Positions 50,750 to 59,640 of a stretch of 64,000 bases of DNA are shown in pieces. Below the pieces are notes generated by a model. The model saw only the letters and a program-made list of their open reading frames with translations. It was not told where the DNA came from and did no database searches. Each line of letters opens with the position of its first letter. The stretch's first letter is position 1. This stretch comes from Scandinavium ludwigii_A (lineage in GTDB: Bacteria; Pseudomonadota; Gammaproteobacteria; Enterobacterales; Enterobacteriaceae): contig CP191518.1 in NCBI GenBank assembly GCA_050516505.1, forward strand, positions 682,001-746,000. The letters run 5' to 3'. The translations under genes were made by a program, and so were the position numbers.

Positions 50750-52718
50750 CGACATGTCTTTTTCTTCCTTTTCGTCAGCCGGCGAGCAGGGTGTACTACG
50801 TTCTATGCAGGAGGTGGCAATGAGCTCTCAGGAAGCCAGCAAGATGCTGCGGACTTACAACATTGCCTGGTGGGGCAATAATTACTACGACGTGAACGAA
50901 CTGGGTCATATCAGCGTTTGTCCCGATCCTGATGTTCCAGACGCACGCGTAGATCTCGCTAAGCTTGTTAAAGCTCGCGAAGCGCAAGGACAGCGACTGC
51001 CTGCATTATTCTGTTTCCCACAGATCCTGCAACATCGCCTGCGTTCGATTAACGCCGCGTTCAAGCGTGCGCGTGAATCCTACGGCTATAACGGTGACTA
51101 CTTCCTCGTTTACCCGATCAAGGTAAACCAACATCGCCGCGTGATTGAGTCCCTGATCCATTCAGGTGAACCTCTGGGTCTGGAAGCCGGTTCCAAAGCG
51201 GAACTGATGGCGGTACTGGCACATGCCGGAATGACTCGCAGCGTTATCGTCTGCAACGGCTACAAAGACCGCGAATATATTCGTCTGGCGCTGATCGGCG
51301 AGAAGATGGGCCACAAGGTCTATCTGGTTATCGAGAAGATGTCTGAGATTGCGCTGGTTCTGGAAGAAGCCGAGCGTCTGAACGTGACTCCGCGCTTGGG
51401 TGTGCGTGCACGTCTGGCTTCTCAGGGGTCCGGTAAATGGCAGTCATCCGGTGGCGAGAAATCCAAATTCGGCCTGGCGGCAACTCAGGTGTTGCAACTG
51501 GTAGAAACCCTGCGCGAATGCGGTCGTCTGGACAGCCTCCAGCTGCTGCACTTCCACCTTGGCTCGCAGATGGCGAACATTCGCGATATCGCCACCGGCG
51601 TGCGTGAATCGTCCCGTTTCTACGTTGAGCTGCATAAGCTCGGCGTTAACATTCAGTGTTTCGACGTCGGCGGCGGCTTGGGCGTGGACTACGAAGGTAC
51701 CCGCTCGCAGTCTGACTGCTCGGTGAACTACGGCCTGAATGAGTACGCGAACAACATTATCTGGGCTATCGGTGATGCCTGTGAAGAGAACGGTCTGCCG
51801 CATCCAACGGTGATTACCGAGTCTGGCCGTGCCGTGACCGCGCACCATACGGTGCTGGTGTCGAACATCATCGGTGTGGAGCGCAACGAATACACCACGC
51901 CAGTTGCCCCGGCGGAAGATGCGCAGCGCGCGCTGCAAAGCATGTGGGAAACCTGGCAGGAAATGCGTGAACCGGGCGGGCGTCGTTCGCTGCGCGAGTG
52001 GCTGCACGACAGCCAGATGGACCTGCATGATATTCACATCGGCTACTCTTCCGGCACCTTTAATTTGCAGGAGCGCGCCTGGGCAGAGCAGCTTTATCTG
52101 AGCATGTGTCACGAAGTGCAGAAACAGCTCGACCCGAGTAACCGTGCGCACCGTCCGATCATCGACGAACTGCAGGAACGTATGGCGGATAAGATTTACG
52201 TCAACTTCTCGCTGTTCCAGTCGATGCCGGATGCATGGGGTATCGATCAGCTGTTCCCGGTCTTGCCACTGGAAGGGCTGAACCAGGTGCCAGAGCGTCG
52301 TGCTGTGCTGCTGGATATCACCTGTGACTCTGACGGTGCTATCGATCATTACATCGACGGCGACGGGATTGCCACCACCATGCCAATGCCGGAATACGAT
52401 CCGGATAACCCGCCAATGCTGGGCTTCTTTATGGTCGGTGCCTACCAGGAAATTCTGGGCAACATGCATAACCTGTTCGGCGATACCGAAGCGGTGGACG
52501 TGTTTGTGTTCCCTGACGGCAGCGTGGAAGTGGAGCTTTCCGACGAAGGTGACACCGTGGCGGATATGCTGGAATACGTACAGCTTGATCCGAAAAAACT
52601 GCTGACGCAGTTCCGTGACCAGGTAAAAGAGACCGATCTCGACGATGCGCTGCAGCAGCAGTTCCTCGAAGAGTTTGAAGCCGGTTTGTATGGCTACACT
52701 TATCTGGAAGACGAATAA
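50742..52718 (+). CDS. speA: biosynthetic arginine decarboxylase
   Basis: PLP enzyme that converts arginine to agmatine, first step of the second putrescine route. ATG 50742 (MSDDMSFSSFSSAGEQG) gives 658 residues, exactly the E. coli length. The PLP lysine region is YFLVYPIKVNQHRRVIE and the alanine-racemase-like barrel includes LLHFHLGSQM and FDVGGGLGVDYEG. The beta-sandwich domain starts after residue 330. speB follows 150 bp downstream beyond a terminator. Confidence 0.97.
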   Translation: MSDDMSFSSFSSAGEQGVLRSMQEVAMSSQEASKMLRTYNIAWWGNNYYDVNELGHISVCPDPDVPDARVDLAKLVKAREAQGQRLPALFCFPQILQHRLRSINAAFKRARESYGYNGDYFLVYPIKVNQHRRVIESLIHSGEPLGLEAGSKAELMAVLAHAGMTRSVIVCNGYKDREYIRLALIGEKMGHKVYLVIEKMSEIALVLEEAERLNVTPRLGVRARLASQGSGKWQSSGGEKSKFGLAATQVLQLVETLRECGRLDSLQLLHFHLGSQMANIRDIATGVRESSRFYVELHKLGVNIQCFDVGGGLGVDYEGTRSQSDCSVNYGLNEYANNIIWAIGDACEENGLPHPTVITESGRAVTAHHTVLVSNIIGVERNEYTTPVAPAEDAQRALQSMWETWQEMREPGGRRSLREWLHDSQMDLHDIHIGYSSGTFNLQERAWAEQLYLSMCHEVQKQLDPSNRAHRPIIDELQERMADKIYVNFSLFQSMPDAWGIDQLFPVLPLEGLNQVPERRAVLLDITCDSDGAIDHYIDGDGIATTMPMPEYDPDNPPMLGFFMVGAYQEILGNMHNLFGDTEAVDVFVFPDGSVEVELSDEGDTVADMLEYVQLDPKKLLTQFRDQVKETDLDDALQQQFLEEFEAGLYGYTYLEDE

Positions 52719-52781
52719 AACAGGGCGCTTGACCCGGTCAGTATTTTGGCGATAATTCGCTCTAATAAGCAGTAACACCAA

Positions 52782-52830
52782 TAGATCCCTTCCTCGTCGG
52801 GCCTAACGACGCGGAGGGGATTTTTTTTCA
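52782..52830 (+). terminator. terminator between speA and speB
   Basis: ATCCCTTCCTCGTCG and ACGACGCGGAGGGGAT form an imperfect stem followed by eight T. As in E. coli it probably lets some transcription through to speB. Confidence 0.75.
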
Positions 52831-52868
52831 TCTTTTTTTCATACACGACGGTTAAAGAGGTCATTTCC

Positions 52869-53789
52869 ATGAGCACTTTGGGTCATCAGTACGACAACTC
52901 TCTGGTATCTAACGCCTTTGGTTTTCTGCGTCTGCCGCTGAACTTCCAGCCTTATGATAGCGACGCCGACTGGGTTATCACCGGTGTGCCGTTTGATGCG
53001 GCGACTTCTGGCCGTGCGGGTGGGCGTCATGGTCCAGCGGCTATTCGTCAGGTGTCTACCAACCTGGCGTGGGAGCACAACCGCTTCCCATGGAACTTCG
53101 ACATGCGCGAACGTCTGAACGTCGTGGACTGCGGCGATCTGGTTTACGCCTTCGGCGATGCCCGTGACATGAGCGAGAAGCTGCAGGCTCACGCAGAGCG
53201 TCTGCTGGCAAATGGCAAACGCATGCTGTCCTTCGGCGGTGACCATTTCGTGACGCTGCCACTGCTGCGCGCGCACGCGAAACACTTCGGTAAAATGGCG
53301 CTGGTGCATTTCGATGCGCACACAGATACCTACGCGAACGGCTGCGAATTTGACCACGGCACCATGTTCTTCACCGCGCCGAAAGAAGGTCTGATCGACC
53401 CAAATCACTCCGTGCAAATTGGTATTCGTACCGAGTTCGATAAAGATAACGGATTTACCGTGCTGGATGCTGCACAGGTGAACGATCGCGGCGTGGACGA
53501 TATTCTTGAGCAGGTGAAAAAGATCGTCGGTGATATGCCGGTATATCTGACCTTTGATATTGACTGTCTGGATCCTGCGTTTGCGCCGGGTACCGGTACG
53601 CCGGTGATCGGCGGCCTGACCTCCGATCGTGCGATCAAACTGGTTCGTGGTCTGAAAGATCTGAATATCGTCGGTATGGACGTGGTGGAAGTGGCTCCGG
53701 CTTACGATCAGTCAGAGATCACCGCGCTGGCCGCCGCGACGCTGGCGCTGGAGATGCTGTACATCCAGGCGGCGAAGAAGGGCGAGTAA
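52869..53789 (+). CDS. speB: agmatinase
   Basis: Manganese ureohydrolase that cleaves agmatine to putrescine and urea. The 306 residues match E. coli. All metal-ligand motifs are present: SFGGDHFVTLP, VHFDAHTDTY and TFDIDCLDPAFAPGTGTP. It completes the route begun by SpeA, encoded just upstream. Confidence 0.97.
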   Translation: MSTLGHQYDNSLVSNAFGFLRLPLNFQPYDSDADWVITGVPFDAATSGRAGGRHGPAAIRQVSTNLAWEHNRFPWNFDMRERLNVVDCGDLVYAFGDARDMSEKLQAHAERLLANGKRMLSFGGDHFVTLPLLRAHAKHFGKMALVHFDAHTDTYANGCEFDHGTMFFTAPKEGLIDPNHSVQIGIRTEFDKDNGFTVLDAAQVNDRGVDDILEQVKKIVGDMPVYLTFDIDCLDPAFAPGTGTPVIGGLTSDRAIKLVRGLKDLNIVGMDVVEVAPAYDQSEITALAAATLALEMLYIQAAKKGE

Positions 53790-53802
53790 TCGGGCATTGA
53801 TG

Positions 53803-53942
53803 TAACCTCTCCCCCTCACCCCGGCCCTCTCCCTCAGGGAGAGGGAGAAAATCGAGAGATCCCCAGGCACTTTTCCCAAAGGGAAAGGGAGAAAACTGAG
53901 TGATCCCCTCGCCCCTGGGGAGAGGGTTAAGGAGAGGGGAAA
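53803..53942. repeat. three CCCTCTCCC-type palindromes, copy 7
   Basis: CTCTCCCCCTCACCCCGGCC followed by CCTCTCCCTCAGGGAGAGGG, then a diverged CTTTTCCCAAAGGGAAAGGG unit, then GCCCCTGGGGAGAGGGTTAAG. They fill the gap between the convergent speB and loiP genes. Confidence 0.75.
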
Positions 53943-53957
53943 GCAGTGCCGATCCCC

Positions 53958-54716
53958 TTACTTAATCCCATCCGCCTTCATGCGATCACGGATATGCTGC
54001 GCGCGCGCTTCGGAGGCAGGGTGATCGTCGAGCATCGAGCTTTGACGTCCCGCTTCCAGTTTCGCCAGTTTTTCAAAGCTGGTGGCCAGACCCGCCGGAT
54101 TAATCCCACGTTTGCGCAACAGATCGTAAGAGTAATCATCCGCTTCGGATTCCTGACGCTGGGAGAACTGCGCGTTCACCAGCTTTTCACCCAAATCGCC
54201 AAGCTGTGACTGCGACAGGCTGCCAATCATGCCGCCTGCAGATGCCGCCGCCACGCGCAATGCGTTGGTGCTGAGTGCAACTTGCATCCCTTTCTTCACG
54301 TGGCCGAGTGCGACGTGACCCATTTCGTGGCCAATCACCGCTTCCACTTCGTTATCCGTCATCATGTCCATCAGCCCGCTGTAGACGCGGATGCAGCCGT
54401 TAGCCATCGCGAAGGCGTTCACATCCTTAGTGACGTAAACCTTGTAGTTCACCGGCTGGCCGTTGATGTTGTCGCCCAGCGCCGTGGCGATGGTGTTCAG
54501 GCGTTTGGCGTAATCGCTACCAGCAGGGGCAAGAGTGGCTTTGCTGTCCATCTCTTTACACGCCTGGTCGCTCAGCGTTTTCACCTGCTCGTCGCTCAGG
54601 GTGTAAGCCTGGAAGGCTTCAGCACCAGAACTCATGAGTCCGTTTGAATCCATGTTCTGACACCCGGTCAGAACACTCGCTATCCCAAAGGCCAATACCA
54701 CAGAGTGCAGTTTCAT
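53958..54716 (-). CDS. loiP: metalloprotease LoiP (M48 family, outer-membrane lipoprotein)
   Basis: Zinc metallopeptidase, also called yggG, that cleaves at Phe-Phe sites and is induced by low osmolarity in E. coli. From the second of two adjacent ATGs it has 252 residues as in E. coli; the first ATG at 54719 is equally possible. A lipobox VLTGC precedes QNMDSNG. The active site is IGHEMGHVALGH, with the third ligand region SEADDYSYDLLRKRG. Confidence 0.95.
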   Translation of the reverse strand: MKLHSVVLAFGIASVLTGCQNMDSNGLMSSGAEAFQAYTLSDEQVKTLSDQACKEMDSKATLAPAGSDYAKRLNTIATALGDNINGQPVNYKVYVTKDVNAFAMANGCIRVYSGLMDMMTDNEVEAVIGHEMGHVALGHVKKGMQVALSTNALRVAAASAGGMIGSLSQSQLGDLGEKLVNAQFSQRQESEADDYSYDLLRKRGINPAGLATSFEKLAKLEAGRQSSMLDDHPASEARAQHIRDRMKADGIK

Positions 54717-55004
54717 CATTAATTTTCCGTAATTAAGGGGCGCAAGTCATCGCCATTATCTGAAATATTCCGTTATTCAAAGAAACGGAAATTAGCCAAA
54801 GTATAAAGAAAATAATGACAAGACAGTGAGGAGATTGCGCAACCTGTAGACACAATCCAGAGATTTCCCAGGCACCGCGCGGATGCTCCATGTACATGAC
54901 TTGCGGCTTGGGTTACATTGTTCACACTTTTTTCCGGCGTAGCCTAAAACGCGCTGTCGTCAAGCCGTTTTGGCATTGCCTTCATTAGTCCGATTGGAGT
55001 CAAA

Positions 55005-56996
55005 ATGTCCTCACGTAAAGAGCTTGCTAATGCTATTCGTGCGCTGAGCATGGATGCAGTACAGAAAGCCAAATCCGGCCACCCGGGTGCCCCAATGGGT
55101 ATGGCTGACATTGCCGAAGTCCTGTGGCGTGATTTCCTGAACCACAATCCACAGAATCCATCCTGGGCCGATCGTGACCGCTTCGTGCTGTCTAACGGTC
55201 ACGGCTCCATGCTGATTTATAGCCTGCTGCACCTCACTGGCTACGATCTGCCGATGTCTGAACTTCAGAACTTCCGTCAGCTGCACTCCAAAACGCCAGG
55301 TCACCCGGAAGTGGGCTACACCGCGGGTGTAGAAACCACCACTGGCCCGCTGGGTCAGGGCATTGCCAACGCAGTCGGTATGGCTATCGCGGAAAAAACC
55401 ATGGCCGCGCAGTTCAACCGTCCAGGCCACGACATCGTCGACCACTTCACCTATGCATTCATGGGTGATGGCTGCATGATGGAAGGTATTTCCCACGAAG
55501 TGTGCTCCCTGGCGGGTACCCTGAAGTTGGGCAAACTGGTTGCGTTCTACGACGACAACGGCATCTCCATCGACGGTCACGTTGAAGGCTGGTTCACTGA
55601 TAACACCGCACAGCGTTTCGAAGCCTACGGCTGGCACGTTGTTACCGGTGTTGACGGTCATGACGCAGACGCTATCAAGCGTGCTGTAGAAGAAGCCCGC
55701 AAAGTGACGGACAAACCGTCCCTGCTGATGTGTAAAACCATCATCGGTTTCGGTTCTCCGAACAAAGCCGGTACGCACGATTCCCACGGTGCTCCGCTGG
55801 GCGAAGCTGAAGTTGCCGCGACGCGTGAGCAGCTGGGCTGGAAATATGCGCCATTCGAAATCCCATCTGAAATCTATGCTCAGTGGGATGCGAAAGAAGC
55901 AGGCCAGGCTAAAGAAGCCACCTGGAACGAGAAGTTCGCTGCTTACGCTAAAGCCTTCCCACAGGAAGCTAAAGAATTTACGCGTCGCATGAAGAACGAA
56001 ATGCCGGCTGATTTCGATGCAAAAGCACAGGCTTTCATCGAGAATCTTCAGGCCAATCCTGCGAAAATCGCGAGCCGTAAAGCGTCTCAGAACTCTATCG
56101 AAGCGTTTGGTCCATGGCTGCCAGAGTTCCTCGGCGGTTCTGCTGACCTGGCACCTTCCAACCTGACTATCTGGTCTGGTTCTAAAGCCATCAACGAAGA
56201 CACCGCGGGTAACTACATCCATTACGGCGTGCGTGAATTCGGTATGACGGCGATTGCCAACGGTATCGCGCTGCACGGCGGTTTCCTGCCATACACTTCT
56301 ACCTTCCTGATGTTCGTAGAATACGCACGTAACGCCGTACGTATGGCCGCGCTGATGAAACAGCGTCAGGTGATGGTTTACACCCACGACTCAATCGGTC
56401 TGGGCGAAGATGGCCCGACTCACCAGCCTGTAGAACAGCTGGCGTCCCTGCGCGTGACCCCGAACATGAGCACATGGCGTCCATGTGACCAGGTTGAATC
56501 CGCAGTGGCGTGGAAATACGCCGTTGAGCGTCACGATGGCCCAACTGCGCTGATCCTGTCTCGTCAGAACCTGGCGCAGCAGGATCGTACCGCTCAGCAG
56601 CTGGCAGACGTGGCACGTGGTGCATACGTCCTGAAAGATTGCGACGGTCAGCCGCAGGTTATCTTCATCGCTACCGGTTCTGAAGTTGAACTGGCGGTGG
56701 AAGCGTGGGATCAGCTCTCTGCCGAAGGCGTTAAAGCGCGCGTGGTTTCCATGCCGTCTACCGACGCATTCGACAAGCAGGACGCGGCATACCGTGAATC
56801 CGTGCTGCCGAAAGCCGTGTCTGCACGCGTGGCTATCGAAGCCGGTATTGCCGATTACTGGTTCAAGTATGTGGGTCTGAACGGCGCTATCGTCGGCATG
56901 ACCTCCTTCGGCGAATCTGCTCCGGCAGAACTGCTGTTTGAAGAGTTCGGCTTCACCGTGGCGAACGTGGTCGCGAAAGCGAAAGAACTGCTGTAA
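55005..56996 (+). CDS. tktA: transketolase A
   Basis: Thiamine-diphosphate enzyme of the non-oxidative pentose phosphate pathway that moves two-carbon ketol units. The 663 residues match E. coli. The TPP fold motif GDGCMMEGISHEVCSLAGTL and the C-terminal-half HDSIGLGEDGPTHQPVEQLA are intact, and KSGHPGAPMGMA stands near the start. The gene is followed by a strong terminator. Codon use is typical of a highly expressed gene. Confidence 0.98.
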   Translation: MSSRKELANAIRALSMDAVQKAKSGHPGAPMGMADIAEVLWRDFLNHNPQNPSWADRDRFVLSNGHGSMLIYSLLHLTGYDLPMSELQNFRQLHSKTPGHPEVGYTAGVETTTGPLGQGIANAVGMAIAEKTMAAQFNRPGHDIVDHFTYAFMGDGCMMEGISHEVCSLAGTLKLGKLVAFYDDNGISIDGHVEGWFTDNTAQRFEAYGWHVVTGVDGHDADAIKRAVEEARKVTDKPSLLMCKTIIGFGSPNKAGTHDSHGAPLGEAEVAATREQLGWKYAPFEIPSEIYAQWDAKEAGQAKEATWNEKFAAYAKAFPQEAKEFTRRMKNEMPADFDAKAQAFIENLQANPAKIASRKASQNSIEAFGPWLPEFLGGSADLAPSNLTIWSGSKAINEDTAGNYIHYGVREFGMTAIANGIALHGGFLPYTSTFLMFVEYARNAVRMAALMKQRQVMVYTHDSIGLGEDGPTHQPVEQLASLRVTPNMSTWRPCDQVESAVAWKYAVERHDGPTALILSRQNLAQQDRTAQQLADVARGAYVLKDCDGQPQVIFIATGSEVELAVEAWDQLSAEGVKARVVSMPSTDAFDKQDAAYRESVLPKAVSARVAIEAGIADYWFKYVGLNGAIVGMTSFGESAPAELLFEEFGFTVANVVAKAKELL

Positions 56997-57016
56997 GCGC
57001 GCCATAAAACGCGCTC

Positions 57017-57045
57017 AAAGCCGGGCTTCATGCCCGGTTTTTTTC
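57017..57045 (+). terminator. Rho-independent terminator of tktA
   Basis: AAGCCGGGC, TTCAT loop, GCCCGGTTTTTTT. It starts about 20 bp after the stop. Confidence 0.9.
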
Positions 57046-57097
57046 TGCCCGTTATTCACTCTCACTGCAAATTCACCTGAAATTATTCCATTAAAAA

Positions 57098-57113
57098 TGT
57101 GATGTACGTCAGA
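57098..57113 (+). promoter_or_regulatory. CRP-like site upstream of epd
   Basis: TGTGA-TGTACG-TCAGA matches one half-site fully and the other at four of five positions. It lies about 200 bp before the epd start. CRP control of epd is known in E. coli. Confidence 0.5.
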
Positions 57114-57171
57114 GAATCTCGTTCTCCATCTGGACAATCATTCCTTTTATTCCGTGTTTCGATTATTCTTG

Positions 57172-57185
57172 CTGAAGCGTTTCAG
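57172..57185 (+). promoter_or_regulatory. Cra (FruR) site upstream of epd
   Basis: CTGAAGCGTTTCAG contains the Cra consensus TGAAnCGnTTCA without mismatch. Cra represses epd-pgk in E. coli, so glycolytic control is expected. Confidence 0.7.
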
Positions 57186-57306
57186 TCGATTAAATGTTCG
57201 ACAAATAATCAATCAGTCGCAGTTTGCGACAGCAAGGATTCCCTTCCTGGTGAGGCTGGATTACGCTCTCAGCCACACACTTCAGGGAAAGTCTTGCAGG
57301 AGACCT

Positions 57307-58326
57307 ATGACCGTACGCGTAGCGATTAATGGCTTCGGTCGCATTGGACGTAACGTGGTTCGTGCTTTATATGAATCCGGGCGCCGTGCGGAAATCACCG
57401 TGGTGGCAATCAACGAACTGGCTGATGCTGCGGGCATCGCACATTTGTTGAAATATGACACCAGCCATGGCCGCTTTGCCTGGGATGTGCGCCAGGAACG
57501 AGAGCAGCTTTACGTCGGCGATGACGTTATCCGCCTACTGCATGAGTCATCGCTTGATGCGCTGCCGTGGCGTGAGCTGGGTGTTGATGTCGTACTTGAT
57601 TGCACCGGCGTGTATGGCACCCGAGCCGATGGCGAAATGCATCTGGCGGCGGGGGCAAAGAAAGTGCTCTTTTCACATCCTGGCAGCAACGATCTCGACG
57701 CAACAGTCGTTTACGGGGTCAATCACCACGAGTTGCAACGCGAACACCGTCTTGTCTCCAACGCATCCTGCACGACTAACTGCATTATTCCTGTCATCAA
57801 ATTGCTCGACGATGCCTGGGGTATTGAATCGGGAACGGTCACGACCATCCATTCAGCGATGCACGATCAGCAAGTTATTGATGCGTATCATCCGGACCTG
57901 CGTCGTACCCGTGCCGCCAGTCAGTCGATTATTCCAGTTGATACTAAACTGGCTGCTGGCATCACCCGAATTTTCCCGCAGTTTAATGACCGATTTGAAG
58001 CCATTGCCGTGCGCGTGCCGACGATTAACGTCACCGCAATCGACCTCAGCGTGACCGTGAAGCATCCGGTAAAAGCGTTTGAAGTCAACCAGTTGCTGCA
58101 AAAAGCGGCGCTGGGGGCATTTCATGGTATAGTTGACTATACGGAATTACCGTTGGTCTCAATAGATTTTAACCACGACCCGCACAGTGCCATTGTCGAT
58201 GGCACGCAGACGCGGGTCAGCGGTGCGCATCTGATCAAAACGCTGGTCTGGTGTGATAATGAATGGGGTTTCGCTAACCGAATGCTCGACACCACGTTAG
58301 CGATGGCCACTACAGGTTTCAGGTAA
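57307..58326 (+). CDS. epd: erythrose-4-phosphate dehydrogenase
   Basis: NAD-dependent enzyme that oxidises erythrose 4-phosphate to 4-phosphoerythronate, first step of PLP synthesis. ATG 57307 (MTVRVAINGFGRIGRNVV, with CAGGAGACCT before it) gives 339 residues, the E. coli length. The GAPDH-type catalytic Cys is in NASCTTNC. The Rossmann fold starts at residue 4. It is the first gene of epd-pgk-fbaA; pgk follows after 47 bp. Confidence 0.96.
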   Translation: MTVRVAINGFGRIGRNVVRALYESGRRAEITVVAINELADAAGIAHLLKYDTSHGRFAWDVRQEREQLYVGDDVIRLLHESSLDALPWRELGVDVVLDCTGVYGTRADGEMHLAAGAKKVLFSHPGSNDLDATVVYGVNHHELQREHRLVSNASCTTNCIIPVIKLLDDAWGIESGTVTTIHSAMHDQQVIDAYHPDLRRTRAASQSIIPVDTKLAAGITRIFPQFNDRFEAIAVRVPTINVTAIDLSVTVKHPVKAFEVNQLLQKAALGAFHGIVDYTELPLVSIDFNHDPHSAIVDGTQTRVSGAHLIKTLVWCDNEWGFANRMLDTTLAMATTGFR

Positions 58327-58373
58327 GGCGCAATTGCGTCTGCAAAACTTTAGAATCAACGAGAGGATTCACC

Positions 58374-59537
58374 ATGTCTGTAATTAAGATGACCGATCTG
58401 GATCTGGCTGGTAAACGCGTTTTCATCCGTGCCGATCTGAACGTTCCGGTTAAAGACGGAAAAGTGACCAGCGATGCGCGTATTCGTGCGTCCCTGCCAA
58501 CCATCGAAATGGCTCTGAAACAGGGCGCTAAAGTGATGGTGACTTCTCACCTGGGTCGTCCGACCGAAGGCGAGTACAACGAAGAATTCTCTCTGCTTCC
58601 GGTAGTTAACTACCTGAAAGACAAACTGTCTAACCCAGTTCGCCTGGTAAAAGATTACCTGGACGGCGTTGAAGTTGCTGCCGGTGAACTGGTGGTTCTG
58701 GAAAACGTTCGCTTTAACAAAGGCGAGAAGAAAGACGACGAAACGCTGTCCAAGAAATACGCTGCGCTGTGTGACGTATTTGTAATGGACGCATTCGGTA
58801 CTGCGCACCGTGCACAGGCTTCCACCCACGGTATCGGCAAATTTGCTGATGTCGCGTGTGCAGGTCCGCTGCTGGCTGCAGAACTTGATGCACTGGGTAA
58901 AGCACTGGGTAACCCAGCTCGCCCAATGGTTGCTATCGTTGGTGGTTCTAAAGTTTCCACCAAACTGACCGTTCTGGATTCTCTGTCCAAAATCGCTGAC
59001 CAGCTGATCGTCGGTGGTGGCATCGCCAACACCTTCGTTGCTGCACAGGGCCACAACGTGGGCAAATCCCTGTACGAAGCTGACCTGGTTGACGAAGCAA
59101 AACGTCTGCTGACCACTTGCGATATCCCTGTTCCGACTGACGTTCGCGTGGCAACTGAGTTCTCCGAAACTGCACCAGCAACCCTGAAATCTGTTAGCGA
59201 CATCAAAGATGAAGAGCAGATTCTGGACCTGGGCGACGTTTCTGCACAGAAACTGGCTGATATCCTGAAAAACGCCAAAACGATCCTGTGGAACGGTCCG
59301 GTTGGCGTGTTCGAATTCCCGAACTTCCGTAAAGGTACTGAAATCGTGGCTAACGCCATCGCGGATAGCGAAGCGTTCTCCATCGCAGGCGGCGGCGATA
59401 CTCTGGCGGCAATCGACCTGTTCGGTATCTCCGACAAGATTTCCTACATCTCCACTGGCGGTGGCGCATTCCTCGAATTCGTGGAAGGCAAAGTTCTGCC
59501 AGCAGTAGCGATGCTCGAAGAGCGCGCTAAGAAGTAA
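58374..59537 (+). CDS. pgk: phosphoglycerate kinase
   Basis: Glycolytic ATP-forming enzyme. The 387 residues match E. coli. Signature KRVFIRADLNVPVKDG, substrate loop TSHLGRPTEGEY, and the nucleotide motif IVGGSKVSTKL with GGGDTLAAIDLFG are visible. Strong codon bias for frequent codons. A hairpin follows that may attenuate into fbaA. Confidence 0.98.
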   Translation: MSVIKMTDLDLAGKRVFIRADLNVPVKDGKVTSDARIRASLPTIEMALKQGAKVMVTSHLGRPTEGEYNEEFSLLPVVNYLKDKLSNPVRLVKDYLDGVEVAAGELVVLENVRFNKGEKKDDETLSKKYAALCDVFVMDAFGTAHRAQASTHGIGKFADVACAGPLLAAELDALGKALGNPARPMVAIVGGSKVSTKLTVLDSLSKIADQLIVGGGIANTFVAAQGHNVGKSLYEADLVDEAKRLLTTCDIPVPTDVRVATEFSETAPATLKSVSDIKDEEQILDLGDVSAQKLADILKNAKTILWNGPVGVFEFPNFRKGTEIVANAIADSEAFSIAGGGDTLAAIDLFGISDKISYISTGGGAFLEFVEGKVLPAVAMLEERAKK

Positions 59538-59543
59538 TGATTC

Positions 59544-59575
59544 CGGGCAGGGTTAACCTGCCCGTTGATTTTTTG
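59544..59575 (+). terminator. hairpin between pgk and fbaA (probable partial terminator)
   Basis: CGGGCAGG, GTTAA loop, CCTGCCCG followed by TTGATTTTTTG. The T-run is offset by a few bases, consistent with partial read-through into fbaA. Confidence 0.65.
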
Positions 59576-59640
59576 CCGCCGTAACGCATTCGGTGGCACA
59601 AACGTTTTTTCTAAATGCCGACGATACAGGACAAACAATC

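Noticed and set aside
51444..52781. 445-codon open frame antisense to speA
   Set aside because: speA is fully conserved on the other strand. The antisense product has shadow-type composition (many His, Val, Arg) and no recognisable domain.
55011..56387. 458-codon open frame antisense to tktA
   Set aside because: It arises from the strong codon bias of tktA; the protein text matches no family and lacks a credible start signal.
58655..59437. 260-codon frame antisense to pgk
   Set aside because: It is Ser/Arg-rich shadow coding caused by pgk codon bias.
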